Of a stretch of 64,000 bases of DNA, positions 25,341-34,249 are shown piece by piece. Origin of the DNA: SG8-41 sp963699525 (GTDB taxonomy: Bacteria > Pseudomonadota > Gammaproteobacteria > Burkholderiales > SG8-41). The first letter of the stretch is position 1; the number at the start of each line of letters is the position of its first letter. Below the pieces are notes generated by a model. The model was not told the origin of the DNA. It saw only the letters and a list, made by a program, of their open reading frames with translations, and did no database searches. The position numbers and the translations under genes were made by a program. The stretch spans positions 62,001 through 126,000 of the forward strand of contig CAVOUI010000018.1 in NCBI GenBank assembly GCA_963699525.1, given 5' to 3'.

Positions 25341-25475
25341 AGAGCCGGGCCTCTGCCGGGGAAATTGCAGAGCTACGAGCCCTACATTGCCGGTGTTACC
25401 ACAAGCGCCCGGTCGCCGGACGCAGCCAAGGTGTTCATCGCCTTCCTCACGTCACCGCAGTCCACGGATCGCTGG
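25341..25475 (+). pseudogene. ModA-like receptor remnant
   Basis: About 45 codons resemble the C-terminal end of molybdate-type (ModA) substrate-binding proteins: AGPLPGKLQSYEPYIAGVTT, then SPDAAKVFIAFLTSPQSTDRW. No start, no N-terminal domain and no ABC partner genes are near. The rest of the 228-base gap between ligC and the ThDP enzyme gene shows no other feature. It looks like the stub left by a deletion. Confidence 0.55.
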
Positions 25476-25514
25476 CGTAACGATCGCCTAGATCCGCGGA
25501 TCTCGTTCGTAGCG

Positions 25515-27272
25515 TCACCCCTCGGCGTCGTAGCCCGGCAGCACGCGCGCGTCGATCACGCACAGCCCGCCCTTCTGCACCGTCTCGATGCCCTTGTCGA
25601 TGGCGGGCTGGAGGTCGGCCGGCTTCGTGATCGGGCCGATGCCGACCGCGCCCTGCGAGCGCGCCATGGCCGCGATGTCGATGTCGGGGTCGCCGATGCG
25701 CATTCCGATCCAGCGGTTCTCGACCGGCCGGCTGCGCTCCTTCGCGACGCGCTCCTGGTGCAGCTCGTCGTTGAAGAACGAGCGGTTGTTGCAGACCACG
25801 ATCAAGCAGGGGATCTTGTAGTGCGCAGCGGTCCACACGGCCGTGTTGGCCATGAGGAAGTCGCCATCGCCGAGCACGCCGATCGGCAGCCGCCCGGTGC
25901 CCTTCAGGCCCAGGGCTGCGCCGACGCAGATGCCGGGTCCCGAGCCCACGCCCGCGCCGCCCTCCGCGCCCAGGTAGTCGAGAGGGTGGCGGAAGATGCT
26001 GTTGGCGCCGCTCCAGCCGATCGGGAGGTGGGCGTAGCAGACCTCGATTCCGCGCGTCGCCTTGTTGAGCGCGTCCGCGACGCCGGTCATCGAAACCGCC
26101 TCGGCTGAGGCCACGGGCTTCTTGTGCGCGGGGGCAGGCGGCACGCTCGCCGTGCGCGCTTTCGCGGCTTCCAGCAGCATCGGCACCGCGGCTTCCGGCT
26201 CGCACATGAGATAGACATCGATCGGCGGCAGTCCCTGGTAATCCATGCTCCAGCCGCGGTGGCTGTGCTGGTCGCAGGAGACCTGGATGATCTTGGCCGT
26301 GACCGGCTTCGACCCGTAGGCGCTCTTCAGCAGGCCGGCGAGGTCGAGCCAGTCGAGCGAGAGGATCACGTCCGCCTCGGCGATCATCTTCAGCGTGTCC
26401 GGACCGAAGCGGTTGGCCGGCGGCGCGGCGTGCAGGCGGTGGTCCGTCGGAAACGCCGCGGCGACCTTCATGTTCGTCAGCACCCGCAGATTGAGCTTCT
26501 CCGCCAGCGCGACACGCGCCTTCCACGCGTCGAGGTCGCGCGTGCAGCGTCCCGCGAGCAGAATCGGATTTTTCGCGTCGGACAGGAGTTTCGCTGCCGC
26601 CGCGACCTGCTCGCGCGCCGGCAGCACCATCGCGGGCGCGGCGTAGCGCTTGACGTCGGGCAGGCTCGGCATCGCGCCGATCTTTCCCATCTGGAGCGAA
26701 ATATCGAGATTGATGTAAACCGGGCCGCGCGGTGCGGTCTGCGCGATCTGCGCTCCCCGCAGCATCGCTTCCATCGCCGCCTCCACCGAGCCGGGCTGGT
26801 TGTCCCACTTGGTGAAGTCGCGGATCATCGCGCCTTGGTCGGAGGCGGTATGGACCCAGTCGATCCAGGGACGGCGCTTCGCCGCGTCCCACGGTCCGGT
26901 CGCGCCCAGGATCAGTACCGGCGAGCGGTCGCACCAGGCGTCGAAGATCGACATCGTGGCGTGCATGAGGCCAACGTTGGAGTGCAGCGCGGCCGCCATC
27001 ATGCGGTCGGTCGCCTTGGCGTAGCCGTGAGCGATGGTGACCGCGTTCTCGTCGTGGATCGAGAGCAGCATCTGCGGCGTCCGGTTGCCGAGGTAGTTGA
27101 CGAGGCTGTCGTGCAGGCCGCGGTAGCTCGCGCCGGGGTTCAACGAGATGTAGGGGAGGTCGAGCTCGCGCAGGATCGCGGCGAACGCGTCGCTGCCCCA
27201 GTACTCGGCGCTTTCGCGCGAGCGCACCGGCGCGTCGTGGACGATGGCGGAAGCACTTTCTTTCGGCGTCAT
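25515..27272 (-). CDS. Thiamine diphosphate-dependent enzyme (acetolactate synthase-like)
   Basis: The 585-residue protein has the three-domain layout of the ThDP decarboxylase/synthase family. The N-terminal catalytic Glu lies in LSIHDENAVTIAHGYAKATDR near residue 69. The central domain begins about residue 205. The ThDP/Mg motif is GDGDFLMANTAVW...CNNRSFFND near 440-475. The substrate is open: benzoylformate decarboxylase, oxalyl-CoA decarboxylase and acetolactate synthase are all relatives. The start at 27272 has AGGAA upstream. A Bug receptor gene lies 53 bases upstream in the same direction, so the two form a small operon. Confidence 0.75.
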   Translation of the reverse strand: MTPKESASAIVHDAPVRSRESAEYWGSDAFAAILRELDLPYISLNPGASYRGLHDSLVNYLGNRTPQMLLSIHDENAVTIAHGYAKATDRMMAAALHSNVGLMHATMSIFDAWCDRSPVLILGATGPWDAAKRRPWIDWVHTASDQGAMIRDFTKWDNQPGSVEAAMEAMLRGAQIAQTAPRGPVYINLDISLQMGKIGAMPSLPDVKRYAAPAMVLPAREQVAAAAKLLSDAKNPILLAGRCTRDLDAWKARVALAEKLNLRVLTNMKVAAAFPTDHRLHAAPPANRFGPDTLKMIAEADVILSLDWLDLAGLLKSAYGSKPVTAKIIQVSCDQHSHRGWSMDYQGLPPIDVYLMCEPEAAVPMLLEAAKARTASVPPAPAHKKPVASAEAVSMTGVADALNKATRGIEVCYAHLPIGWSGANSIFRHPLDYLGAEGGAGVGSGPGICVGAALGLKGTGRLPIGVLGDGDFLMANTAVWTAAHYKIPCLIVVCNNRSFFNDELHQERVAKERSRPVENRWIGMRIGDPDIDIAAMARSQGAVGIGPITKPADLQPAIDKGIETVQKGGLCVIDARVLPGYDAEG

Positions 27273-27325
27273 TGCGGGTTCCTGGTGTGGGCGGAAAACG
27301 GGAGCGCGTAGCTTACCGGAAAATT

Positions 27326-28294
27326 TCAATCGGCGCGGGCGCCGGAGACCTTCACGACCTCCGACCAGCGCGCAAGCTCCACGCGCAGCAGCTTGCCGAA
27401 TTCATCGGGCGTATTGCCGACCGGCTCGGCGCCGAGTTCGACCAGGCGCTGCGCGATGTCCGGGGAACGCGCGGCGCGGGCGATGGCCTCTGCAAGTTTC
27501 GTGACGACGTCGCGCGGCGTCGCCGCGGGCGCGAACAGGCCGTACCAGACCACGACCTCGACGCCAGCGACACCGGCTTCCTTCAGGGTCGGCACCTGGG
27601 GCAGCTGGTCGGAGCGCTTCGGGCCCAGGTTCGCGAGCGGACGCAGCCGGCCCGACTTCACGTGGGCGGAAATGGCCGGGATGTTGGCGTAAGTCAGATC
27701 GACCTCGCCGCTGATGACGGCGGTGAGCGACGGCGCGCTGCCCTTGTACGGCACGTGGACCATCTTGGTTCCCGCGCGCAGGTTGAAGAGCTCTCCGGCG
27801 AGATGCTGCGTGGTGCCGGCGCCGGCGGAGGAATAGTTGAGCTGGCCGGGGCGCGATCGGGCAAGCGCGATCAGCTCTTTCGCGCTCTTGACCGGGACGG
27901 ACGCGTGCACGACCAGGATGTTGGGCGACTGCGAGAAGAGGGACAACGGCGCGAAGTCGCGCAGCGCGTCGTACGCGACCTTCTTGTAGAGGCTCATGTT
28001 GATGACGACGGCCGCCGTGTTGATGAGCAGGGTGTAGCCGTCGGGCGCCGCCTTCGCGACGAGCTCGTTCGCAATGTTGGTGCCGGCTCCCGGGCGGTTC
28101 TCGACGATCACCTGCTGGCCGAAATACTCGGTCAGCTTGGGGGCGAGGAGCCGTGCGTTGATGTCCACGCCGCCCCCCGGGGTAAATCCAACGACGATGC
28201 GGACCGGCTTGCTTGGGTAGCTCTGGGCGAACGCGGACGCACAGCAGGCGAGCAGAAGCGCTGCGAACCAGCGAGGAAACGATCGCAAAGACAT
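27326..28294 (-). CDS. Bug/TctC-family periplasmic solute receptor
   Basis: This 322-residue receptor has a signal peptide ending near SAFAQ. The family motif is YPSKPVRIVVGFTPGGGVDINARLLAPKL, with a GAGTN segment (NRPGAGTNIANELV) and the late AGVEVVVWYGLFAP. It is one of two Bug receptors in the window. Its coupling to the ThDP enzyme hints that the ligand is that enzyme's substrate or a precursor. It is divergent from the tartrate dehydrogenase-like gene, with only 39 bases between starts. Confidence 0.85.
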   Translation of the reverse strand: MSLRSFPRWFAALLLACCASAFAQSYPSKPVRIVVGFTPGGGVDINARLLAPKLTEYFGQQVIVENRPGAGTNIANELVAKAAPDGYTLLINTAAVVINMSLYKKVAYDALRDFAPLSLFSQSPNILVVHASVPVKSAKELIALARSRPGQLNYSSAGAGTTQHLAGELFNLRAGTKMVHVPYKGSAPSLTAVISGEVDLTYANIPAISAHVKSGRLRPLANLGPKRSDQLPQVPTLKEAGVAGVEVVVWYGLFAPAATPRDVVTKLAEAIARAARSPDIAQRLVELGAEPVGNTPDEFGKLLRVELARWSEVVKVSGARAD

Positions 28295-28312
28295 GGGCTA
28301 TGATAGCAGCCC
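28295..28312. promoter_or_regulatory. Inverted repeat in the divergent Bug / dehydrogenase promoter
   Basis: GGGCT and AGCCC flank eight bases containing TATGAT (28299-28304), a -10-like box for the plus strand. The repeat sits in the 39-base gap between divergent starts, where an operator controlling both genes would be expected. Confidence 0.35.
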
Positions 28313-28333
28313 ACCCATGACGGAGCGGCGTGA

Positions 28334-29407
28334 ATGAAACGATTCGACATCGCGGTGATTCCGGGGGACGGCATCGGCCGCGAAGTGGTGCCGGCAGGCC
28401 GCAGGATTCTCGATACGGTTGCCGAAGCCCATGGCGGCTTCCGGATGAGCTACCGGTCCTATCCCTGGAGCTGCGCGTGGTACCTGAAGCACGGCAAGAT
28501 GATGCCCGATGACGGGTTGAAGCGCATCGGCGATTCGGACGCGATCTTTCTCGGCGCGGTGGGATTTCCCGGCGTGGCCGACCACGTCTCGCTGTGGGGG
28601 CTGCTGATTCCGATCCGGCGCGGATTCCAGCAATACGCCTGCGTGCGGCCGGTGAAGCTTCTTCCCGGCGTGCGCTCGCCGCTCGCGGGGCGCGGGCCGC
28701 AGGACATCGACTTCATCGTGGTGCGGGAGAACAACGAGGGCGAGTACTCGAGCATGGGCGGACGCATCTACAGCGACACCCCGCACGAGGTCGTGACGCA
28801 GCTGAACTGCTTCACCCGCCGCGGCACCGAGCGCATCATCCGCTACGCGTTCGATCTCGCGCGCAGGAAGAAGAAACGGAAAGTGACCTCGGCGACCAAG
28901 TCGAACGGCATCATCTTCAGCATGCCGTTCTGGGACGAGGTGTTCTGGGGGATCGCGAAGGAGTATCCCGGGATCGCGGCGGAACAGATGCACATCGACG
29001 CGCTGTCGGCGCGCTTCGTCACCCATCCCCAGAACTTCGGCGTCGTGGTCGGCAGCAATCTCTTCGGCGACATCCTGACCGATCTCGGCGCGGCCATCGC
29101 CGGCTCGATCGGCATCGGCGCCTCCGCCAACCTGAATCCGGAGAAGAAATTTCCCTCGATGTTCGAGCCGGTGCACGGCTCCGCGCCCGACATCGTGGGC
29201 AAGGGCATCGCCAATCCCCTCGGCCAGATCTGGAGCGGCGCGATGATGCTCGAGCACCTCGGCGTCCCGTCCGCGGCCGACTTGGTGGTGAAAGCCATGA
29301 GCTCGGTGCTGGCCTCGGGGATCAGGACACCCGATCTCGGCGGCCGCGCGAGCACCCGGCAGGTGACCGCTGCGGTCGCGAAGGAAATCCGCCGCCTGGC
29401 GCACTGA
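28334..29407 (+). CDS. Tartrate/D-malate dehydrogenase-like (isopropylmalate dehydrogenase family)
   Basis: The 357-residue NAD-dependent decarboxylating dehydrogenase begins FDIAVIPGDGIGREVVPAG. VVRENNEGEYSSMGGR near residue 133 and the late FEPVHGSAPDIVGKGIANPLGQIW motif are conserved in this family. The early AVGFPGVADHVSLWGLLIPIRR block is as in TtuC tartrate dehydrogenases rather than LeuB. It would oxidise tartrate, D-malate or a related hydroxyacid. An inverted-repeat element begins eight bases after the stop. Confidence 0.82.
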   Translation: MKRFDIAVIPGDGIGREVVPAGRRILDTVAEAHGGFRMSYRSYPWSCAWYLKHGKMMPDDGLKRIGDSDAIFLGAVGFPGVADHVSLWGLLIPIRRGFQQYACVRPVKLLPGVRSPLAGRGPQDIDFIVVRENNEGEYSSMGGRIYSDTPHEVVTQLNCFTRRGTERIIRYAFDLARRKKKRKVTSATKSNGIIFSMPFWDEVFWGIAKEYPGIAAEQMHIDALSARFVTHPQNFGVVVGSNLFGDILTDLGAAIAGSIGIGASANLNPEKKFPSMFEPVHGSAPDIVGKGIANPLGQIWSGAMMLEHLGVPSAADLVVKAMSSVLASGIRTPDLGGRASTRQVTAAVAKEIRRLAH

Positions 29408-29414
29408 AAGCGGG

Positions 29415-29495
29415 AAAAGGTGTCAGGAACCTTTTCTGGCAGGGCCCCCGAATTTTTCCACGGTGCAAGGATGATATTGGTTCCTGACACCTTTT
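29415..29495. repeat. Dispersed inverted-repeat element, copy 2
   Basis: The left arm AAAGGTGTCAGGAACCTTT (from 29416) and right arm GGTTCCTGACACCTTTT (from 29479) match copy 1. The spacer between arms differs from copy 1. The right arm is read as codons 3-9 of the following lipoprotein gene. Confidence 0.8.
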
Positions 29496-30445
29496 CCACG
29501 TCACGTGCACTCCTCTGCTGCTTTGCGATTGTGCTCGCAGCCTGCACGAACGACGGACAGCGCATCTATCAGGGCTACGCCGAGGGGGAGTACGTCCGGG
29601 TCGCGGCGCCGTTTTCCGGAACGCTGGAAGTGCTGTCGGTGAAGCGCGGCGCGCAGGTCAAGGCCGGCGATCCCCTGTTCACCCTCGAGCAGGAAAACGA
29701 GGCGGCGGCGCGGCGCGAGGCGCGCGAGCGCCTGCAGAACGCCGAGGCGCAGCTGGCCGACCTGCGGAAGAGCAAGCGCCCGAGCGAGATCGAGGCCGTG
29801 CAGGCGCAGCTTGCGCAGGCCGAGGCGACGGCGCAGTTTTCGCAGACGCAATTGCGGCGCGTGGAGGAGCTGGTGGCACAGAATTTTGTGTCCAAGGACC
29901 GCTTGGACGAGGCGCGCGCCACGTACGACCGAGACACCCAGCGCGTCGCCGAGCTGAAGGCGCTGCTCGCCACCGCGCGGCTCGCCGCGCGGCCCGATGA
30001 GATCCGGGCTGCCGAGCACAGCGTGGGGGCGGCGAAAGCGGCGCTGGCGCAGGCGGAATGGAAGCTCGATCAGAAGTCGGTCAAGGCACCGGTGGCCGGC
30101 CTGGTGCAGGACACCTACTTCGTGAGCGGCGAATGGGTGAATGCCAACCAGCCGGTCGTGTCGCTGCTCCCCAGCGAAAACATCAAAGTGAGGTTCTTCG
30201 TCGAGCAGGGCCGTCTCGGAGCGGTCAGGATCGGGCAGAAGCTCGCCGTGTCCTGCGATGGCTGCGCGGCGCCGGTTGCCGCGGAGGTGAGCTTCATCTC
30301 GCCGCAGGCGGAGTTCACGCCGCCCGTCATCTACAGCCGGCAGGAGCGCGCCAAGCTGGTGTTCCTGATCGAGGCCCGCCCGGCGCCCGATGACGCGGCG
30401 AAGCTCCATCCCGGCCAGCCCGTCGAAGTGAAGTTCGTCCCATGA
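29471..30445 (+). CDS. HlyD-type periplasmic adaptor lipoprotein of an ABC exporter
   Basis: The product is about 324 residues. A lipobox LAAC at residues 18-21 or so follows a short hydrophobic stretch. APFSGTLEVLSVKRGAQVKAGDPLFTLE is the first half-lipoyl motif. A long alpha-hairpin coiled coil rich in Ala, Glu and Gln spans residues 75-195. KAPVAGLVQDTYFVSGEWV is the second half-lipoyl. The start at 29471 has GCAAGG upstream; part of the signal peptide is encoded by the inverted-repeat element. It overlaps the ATPase gene by four bases. Layout matches YbhG/YbhFSR-like export systems. Confidence 0.82.
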   Translation: MILVPDTFSTSRALLCCFAIVLAACTNDGQRIYQGYAEGEYVRVAAPFSGTLEVLSVKRGAQVKAGDPLFTLEQENEAAARREARERLQNAEAQLADLRKSKRPSEIEAVQAQLAQAEATAQFSQTQLRRVEELVAQNFVSKDRLDEARATYDRDTQRVAELKALLATARLAARPDEIRAAEHSVGAAKAALAQAEWKLDQKSVKAPVAGLVQDTYFVSGEWVNANQPVVSLLPSENIKVRFFVEQGRLGAVRIGQKLAVSCDGCAAPVAAEVSFISPQAEFTPPVIYSRQERAKLVFLIEARPAPDDAAKLHPGQPVEVKFVP

Positions 30446-31372
30446 ACGGCGCCGCCGTCATCGACGTCAAGGGCCTCACCAAGATCTTCAACGGGCGGCG
30501 CGTGGTGGACGACGTCTCGATGCGCGTCGAGCGCGGCCGCATCTGCGGCTTTCTCGGGCCGAACGGCAGCGGCAAGACCACCACCATCCGCATGCTGTGC
30601 GGTCTGCTCCGGCCCGATGCCGGCAGCGGCACCTGCCTGGGCTTCAACATCGAGCGCGAGGCCAGCGAGATCAAGCGCCGCGTCGGCTACATGACGCAGC
30701 GCTTCAGCTTCTACGAGGATCTCTCGATCCGCGAAAACCTCGATTTCGTCGCGCGCGTCTACGCGGTTCGGGACCGCCGGCGCGCGGTCGCGGCGGCGCT
30801 CGAGCAGCTCGCGCTCACGCACCGCGCCGACCAGCTTGCCGGGCAGCTCTCCGGCGGCTACCAAGCAGCGCCTGGCGCTCGCCGCCTGCATGCTGCACGA
30901 GCCGCAGCTCCTGCTGCTCGACGAGCCGACCGCAGGGGTGGATCCCAAGGCACGGCGCGAATTCTGGGACCAGATCCACACTCTCGCCGCGGCGGGCATC
31001 ACGGTCCTCGTCTCCACCCACTATATGGACGAGGCGGAGCGCTGCCACGAGCTTGCCTACATCGCCTGGGGCAAGCTGCTCATCACCGGCACTGCAGCCG
31101 AGGTGGTCGCGCATTCGCGGCTCGCCACCTGGACTGTGACGGGGGAAGGGCTCGCGCAGCTGGCGCAGGAGCTGCGGGACGCGCCCGGCGTTGCAATGGT
31201 CGCCGCGTTCGGAGCTGCGCTGCACGTGAGCGGCACCGACCTGCGCGCCCTCGAGGAAACGGTCGCCGCGTTCAGCAAGCGCCCGGGAATCGCGTGGCGC
31301 CGGGCCGAGCCGGGGCTCGAGGACGTGTTCATCCGCATGATGGATGAGGCGCCCAGAAATTTCGAGTCATGA
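30442..31372 (+). CDS. ABC exporter ATPase, frameshifted as sequenced
   Basis: The first frame gives Walker A GPNGSGKTTT near residue 37, then the Q-loop segment MTQRFSFYEDLSIREN. At LSGGY the frame breaks: one extra C near 30858-30862. The next frame continues KQRLALAACMLHEPQLLLLDEPTAGVDPKARREFW, including Walker B, and the H-loop STHYMDEAER. Corrected length is 309 residues. The C-terminus resembles the export-type ATPases of the YbhF/CcmA group. It overlaps the permease gene by four bases. Confidence 0.82.
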
Positions 31373-32505
31373 GCCGCTACTTTTCGTGGGCGCGGTTCGG
31401 AGCCGTGCTGATGAAGGAATTCGTGCAGATGCGGCGCGACCGCCTCACCTTCGCGATGATCGTCGGCATTCCCATCATGCAGCTGATCCTGTTCGGGTTC
31501 GCGATCAACACCGATCCCAAGGCGCTCCCGACCGCCGTGCTCGCCGCGGACAACAGCGTGTTCGCGAGGAGCTTCGTGCGCGCGATGGAGAACAGCGGCT
31601 ATTTCCGGGTGAGACGGCAACTCACGACCGAAGCCGAGGCCGAGCGCGCGCTCGCCGTCGGGGACGTGCAGTTCGTGCTCACCATTCCCGAGAATTTCTC
31701 GCGCAAGCTCGTGCGCGGCGAGCGGCCGGTGCTGCTGCTGGAAGCCGACGCCTCGGACCCGGCGGCGACCAGCAACGCGCTGACGGCGCTGATCCAGCTC
31801 AATCAGACCGCGCTCTCCCGCGACCTCGCCGGCGGCTTGGCGCAGCTCGATGTGGCGCGTCCGGCGTTCGAGGTGCGCGTGCACCGCCGCTACAACCCGG
31901 AAGGCATCACGCAGTACAACATCGTCCCCGGGCTGATCGGCACCATCCTCACCATGACCATGGTGATGATGACGGGGCTCGCCATGACGCGCGAGCGCGA
32001 GCGCGGCACAATGGAGAACCTGCTGGCGACGCCGGTGCGGCCGATCGAGGTGATGACCGGCAAGATCGTGCCCTACATCATCGTCGGCTACCTGCAAATC
32101 TCGATCATCGTGCTCGCGGCGTGGCTGCTCTTCAGCGTGCCGATCGTGGGGAACCTGCTGCTGCTGTCGGCGGCGGCGATTCTCTTCATCGCGGCGAACC
32201 TCTCGGTCGGCTTCACGTTCTCCACGCTCGCCCGCAACCAGCTGCAGGCGATGCAGATGGCGTTCTTCTTCTTCCTGCCCTCGATTCTGCTGTCGGGCTT
32301 CATGTTCCCGTTCCGCGGCATGCCGGAGTGGGCGCAGTGGCTCGGCGAGGTGCTGCCGCTCACGCATTTCCTGCGCGTCCTGCGCGGCATACTGCTCAAG
32401 GGCAACGGCGTAGCCGAGATCGGACCGGAACTGTGGCCGATCGCCCTGTTCCTGCTGGTGGCGGCCACGATTGCGCTCCTGCGCTACCGCGAGACAATCG
32501 ATTGA
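31369..32505 (+). CDS. ABC-2 type exporter permease
   Basis: The 378-residue membrane protein has one N-terminal transmembrane segment, a periplasmic domain of about 130 residues and five C-terminal segments. TRERERGTMENLLATPVRPIEVMTGKIVPY is the conserved coupling helix of ABC-2 permeases. The ATPase and adaptor upstream complete an export system; some relatives have a second permease, absent here. Substrate unknown. Confidence 0.85.
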   Translation: MSRYFSWARFGAVLMKEFVQMRRDRLTFAMIVGIPIMQLILFGFAINTDPKALPTAVLAADNSVFARSFVRAMENSGYFRVRRQLTTEAEAERALAVGDVQFVLTIPENFSRKLVRGERPVLLLEADASDPAATSNALTALIQLNQTALSRDLAGGLAQLDVARPAFEVRVHRRYNPEGITQYNIVPGLIGTILTMTMVMMTGLAMTRERERGTMENLLATPVRPIEVMTGKIVPYIIVGYLQISIIVLAAWLLFSVPIVGNLLLLSAAAILFIAANLSVGFTFSTLARNQLQAMQMAFFFFLPSILLSGFMFPFRGMPEWAQWLGEVLPLTHFLRVLRGILLKGNGVAEIGPELWPIALFLLVAATIALLRYRETID

Positions 32506-32517
32506 TGCGGGCCACCC

Positions 32518-34209
32518 ATGGCGCGTAGCGAGCGCAGGGAGTTTTCGCGACGAGTGCTGCTCGCGTTTACGCTGGCGTTGCTGCCGCTGGAGCACGGGAG
32601 CGCGGCGGACGTCGGAACGGATGCGCGCGCGGCGATCGCGTCGGCGCATCCGCTCGCCACGGCCGCCGGCCATGAAATCCTCCGGCGCGGCGGCAACGCG
32701 TTCGACGCGGCGGTCGCCGTCGCGGCGGCACTAGCGGTGATCGAGCCCTATGCGTCCGGGCTCGGTGGCGGGGGATTGTGGCTGCTGCACCGCGCGGCCG
32801 ACGGCCGGGAAGTCATGGTCGACGCGCGTGAGACCGCGCCGGCGGGCGTGAAGCGGGAGCACTACATCGACGGCTCCGGCAAGCCGATACGCGGGGCGAC
32901 GACGCGGGGCGGAACCGCGGCCGCCATTCCGGGCGCGCCGGCGGCGCTCGTCCACGTCGCCGGGCGTTATGGCGCGCTGCCGCTGGCGGAAACGCTGGCG
33001 CCCGCGATCCGCTACGCGCGCGACGGCATTCCGGTCGACGAGCGCTATGCGCGTCTTGCCGCTCTGCGCGAGAGTCTCCTGCGGCAGGATGCGGAAGCCT
33101 CTCGCATTTTCCTCGACGGCGACCGCGCTCCGCCGGCGGGCTGGACGCTGCGCCAACGCGATTTGGCCGGGACCCTGGAGAATCTGGCCCGGAACGGAAG
33201 CGCCGGGTTCTACGAGGGGTCGGTCGCCCACGCCCTGGTCGAATCGGTGAACCGGGCGGGTGGCGTGTGGCAGCTCTCCGATCTCGCCGGCTACCGCGTC
33301 GTCGAGCGAGCGCCCTTGCGATTTCGTTACCGCGGCGCGTCGATTACCACTGCGACGCTGCCTTCGGCCGGCGGCGTCGCTCTCGCGCAAAGCCTGCAGA
33401 TGCTCGAGCGGTTCGAGGCGGGCGATGCGAGAGCGCCGCGCGAGGCCCATCTGGTCATCGAGGCACTGCGGCGCGCCTTCCGCGACCGCGCGACGTATCT
33501 CGGCGACACCGATTTCGTGAAGGTGCCCGTCGACCGGCTCACCAGCAGGGAGTACGCGGCGCAGCAAGCGGCGTCCATCGATCCCGCGGCGGCGGGTCGC
33601 AGTGAAGCGCCGGCGAGCGGCGCGCCGGCGACTGGCAGCAGCAACACCACGCATCTGTCGGTGATCGACGCCGCCGGCAATCGCGTTGCCGCGACGCTGA
33701 CCATCAACCTGGTGTTCGGCTCCGGTGTCGTCGCCCGCGGAACCGGCGTCCTGCTCAACAACGAGATGGATGACTTTACCGTGCGCGTGGATGCGCCGAA
33801 TGCATTCCGGCTGCGCGGCGGCGAAGCCAATTCCATCGCGCCGGGCAAGCGCCCGCTCTCCAGCATGACGCCCACGTTCGTGGAGGACGACAAGGGTGTG
33901 CTCGTTCTCGGCGCGCCGGGGGGCTCCCGCATCGTGAGCCAGGTGCTGCTTGCGGTGCTCGACTACGTTCACGCGCCGAAGGTCGATCTCGCCGCGATCG
34001 TGCGGGCGCCGCGCTATCACCACCAGTGGTGGCCGGACCGCGTGGAGGTGGAGCCCGAGGGATTTCCCGCGCAGTGGCGCGCGGCGCTGGAAGCGAAGGG
34101 ACACACGCTGGAGGTTGCCCGGCGCAAATGGGGCAATATGCAGGCGGTGTTCAGGCCGAAGCCGAGCGGCGCGGCGCAGGCGGCAAGCGATCCGCGCGGC
34201 GGGGAGTGA
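32518..34209 (+). CDS. ggt: Gamma-glutamyltransferase
   Basis: The 563-residue precursor has a signal peptide ending near GSAAD. The large-subunit motif ASGLGGGGLWLLHRA follows near residue 82. The self-cleavage site is SNTTHLSVIDAAG, with the nucleophile Thr at about residue 377. SSMTPTFVEDDKGVLVLGAPGGSRI lies in the small subunit. It transfers or hydrolyses the gamma-glutamyl group of glutathione and similar peptides in the periplasm. The start is 12 bases after the exporter permease stop, so co-transcription is possible though not functionally obvious. Confidence 0.88.
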   Translation: MARSERREFSRRVLLAFTLALLPLEHGSAADVGTDARAAIASAHPLATAAGHEILRRGGNAFDAAVAVAAALAVIEPYASGLGGGGLWLLHRAADGREVMVDARETAPAGVKREHYIDGSGKPIRGATTRGGTAAAIPGAPAALVHVAGRYGALPLAETLAPAIRYARDGIPVDERYARLAALRESLLRQDAEASRIFLDGDRAPPAGWTLRQRDLAGTLENLARNGSAGFYEGSVAHALVESVNRAGGVWQLSDLAGYRVVERAPLRFRYRGASITTATLPSAGGVALAQSLQMLERFEAGDARAPREAHLVIEALRRAFRDRATYLGDTDFVKVPVDRLTSREYAAQQAASIDPAAAGRSEAPASGAPATGSSNTTHLSVIDAAGNRVAATLTINLVFGSGVVARGTGVLLNNEMDDFTVRVDAPNAFRLRGGEANSIAPGKRPLSSMTPTFVEDDKGVLVLGAPGGSRIVSQVLLAVLDYVHAPKVDLAAIVRAPRYHHQWWPDRVEVEPEGFPAQWRAALEAKGHTLEVARRKWGNMQAVFRPKPSGAAQAASDPRGGE

Positions 34210-34249
34210 TCGCCCATCACGGGATTTCATCGGGTATGATGGGACCCGA

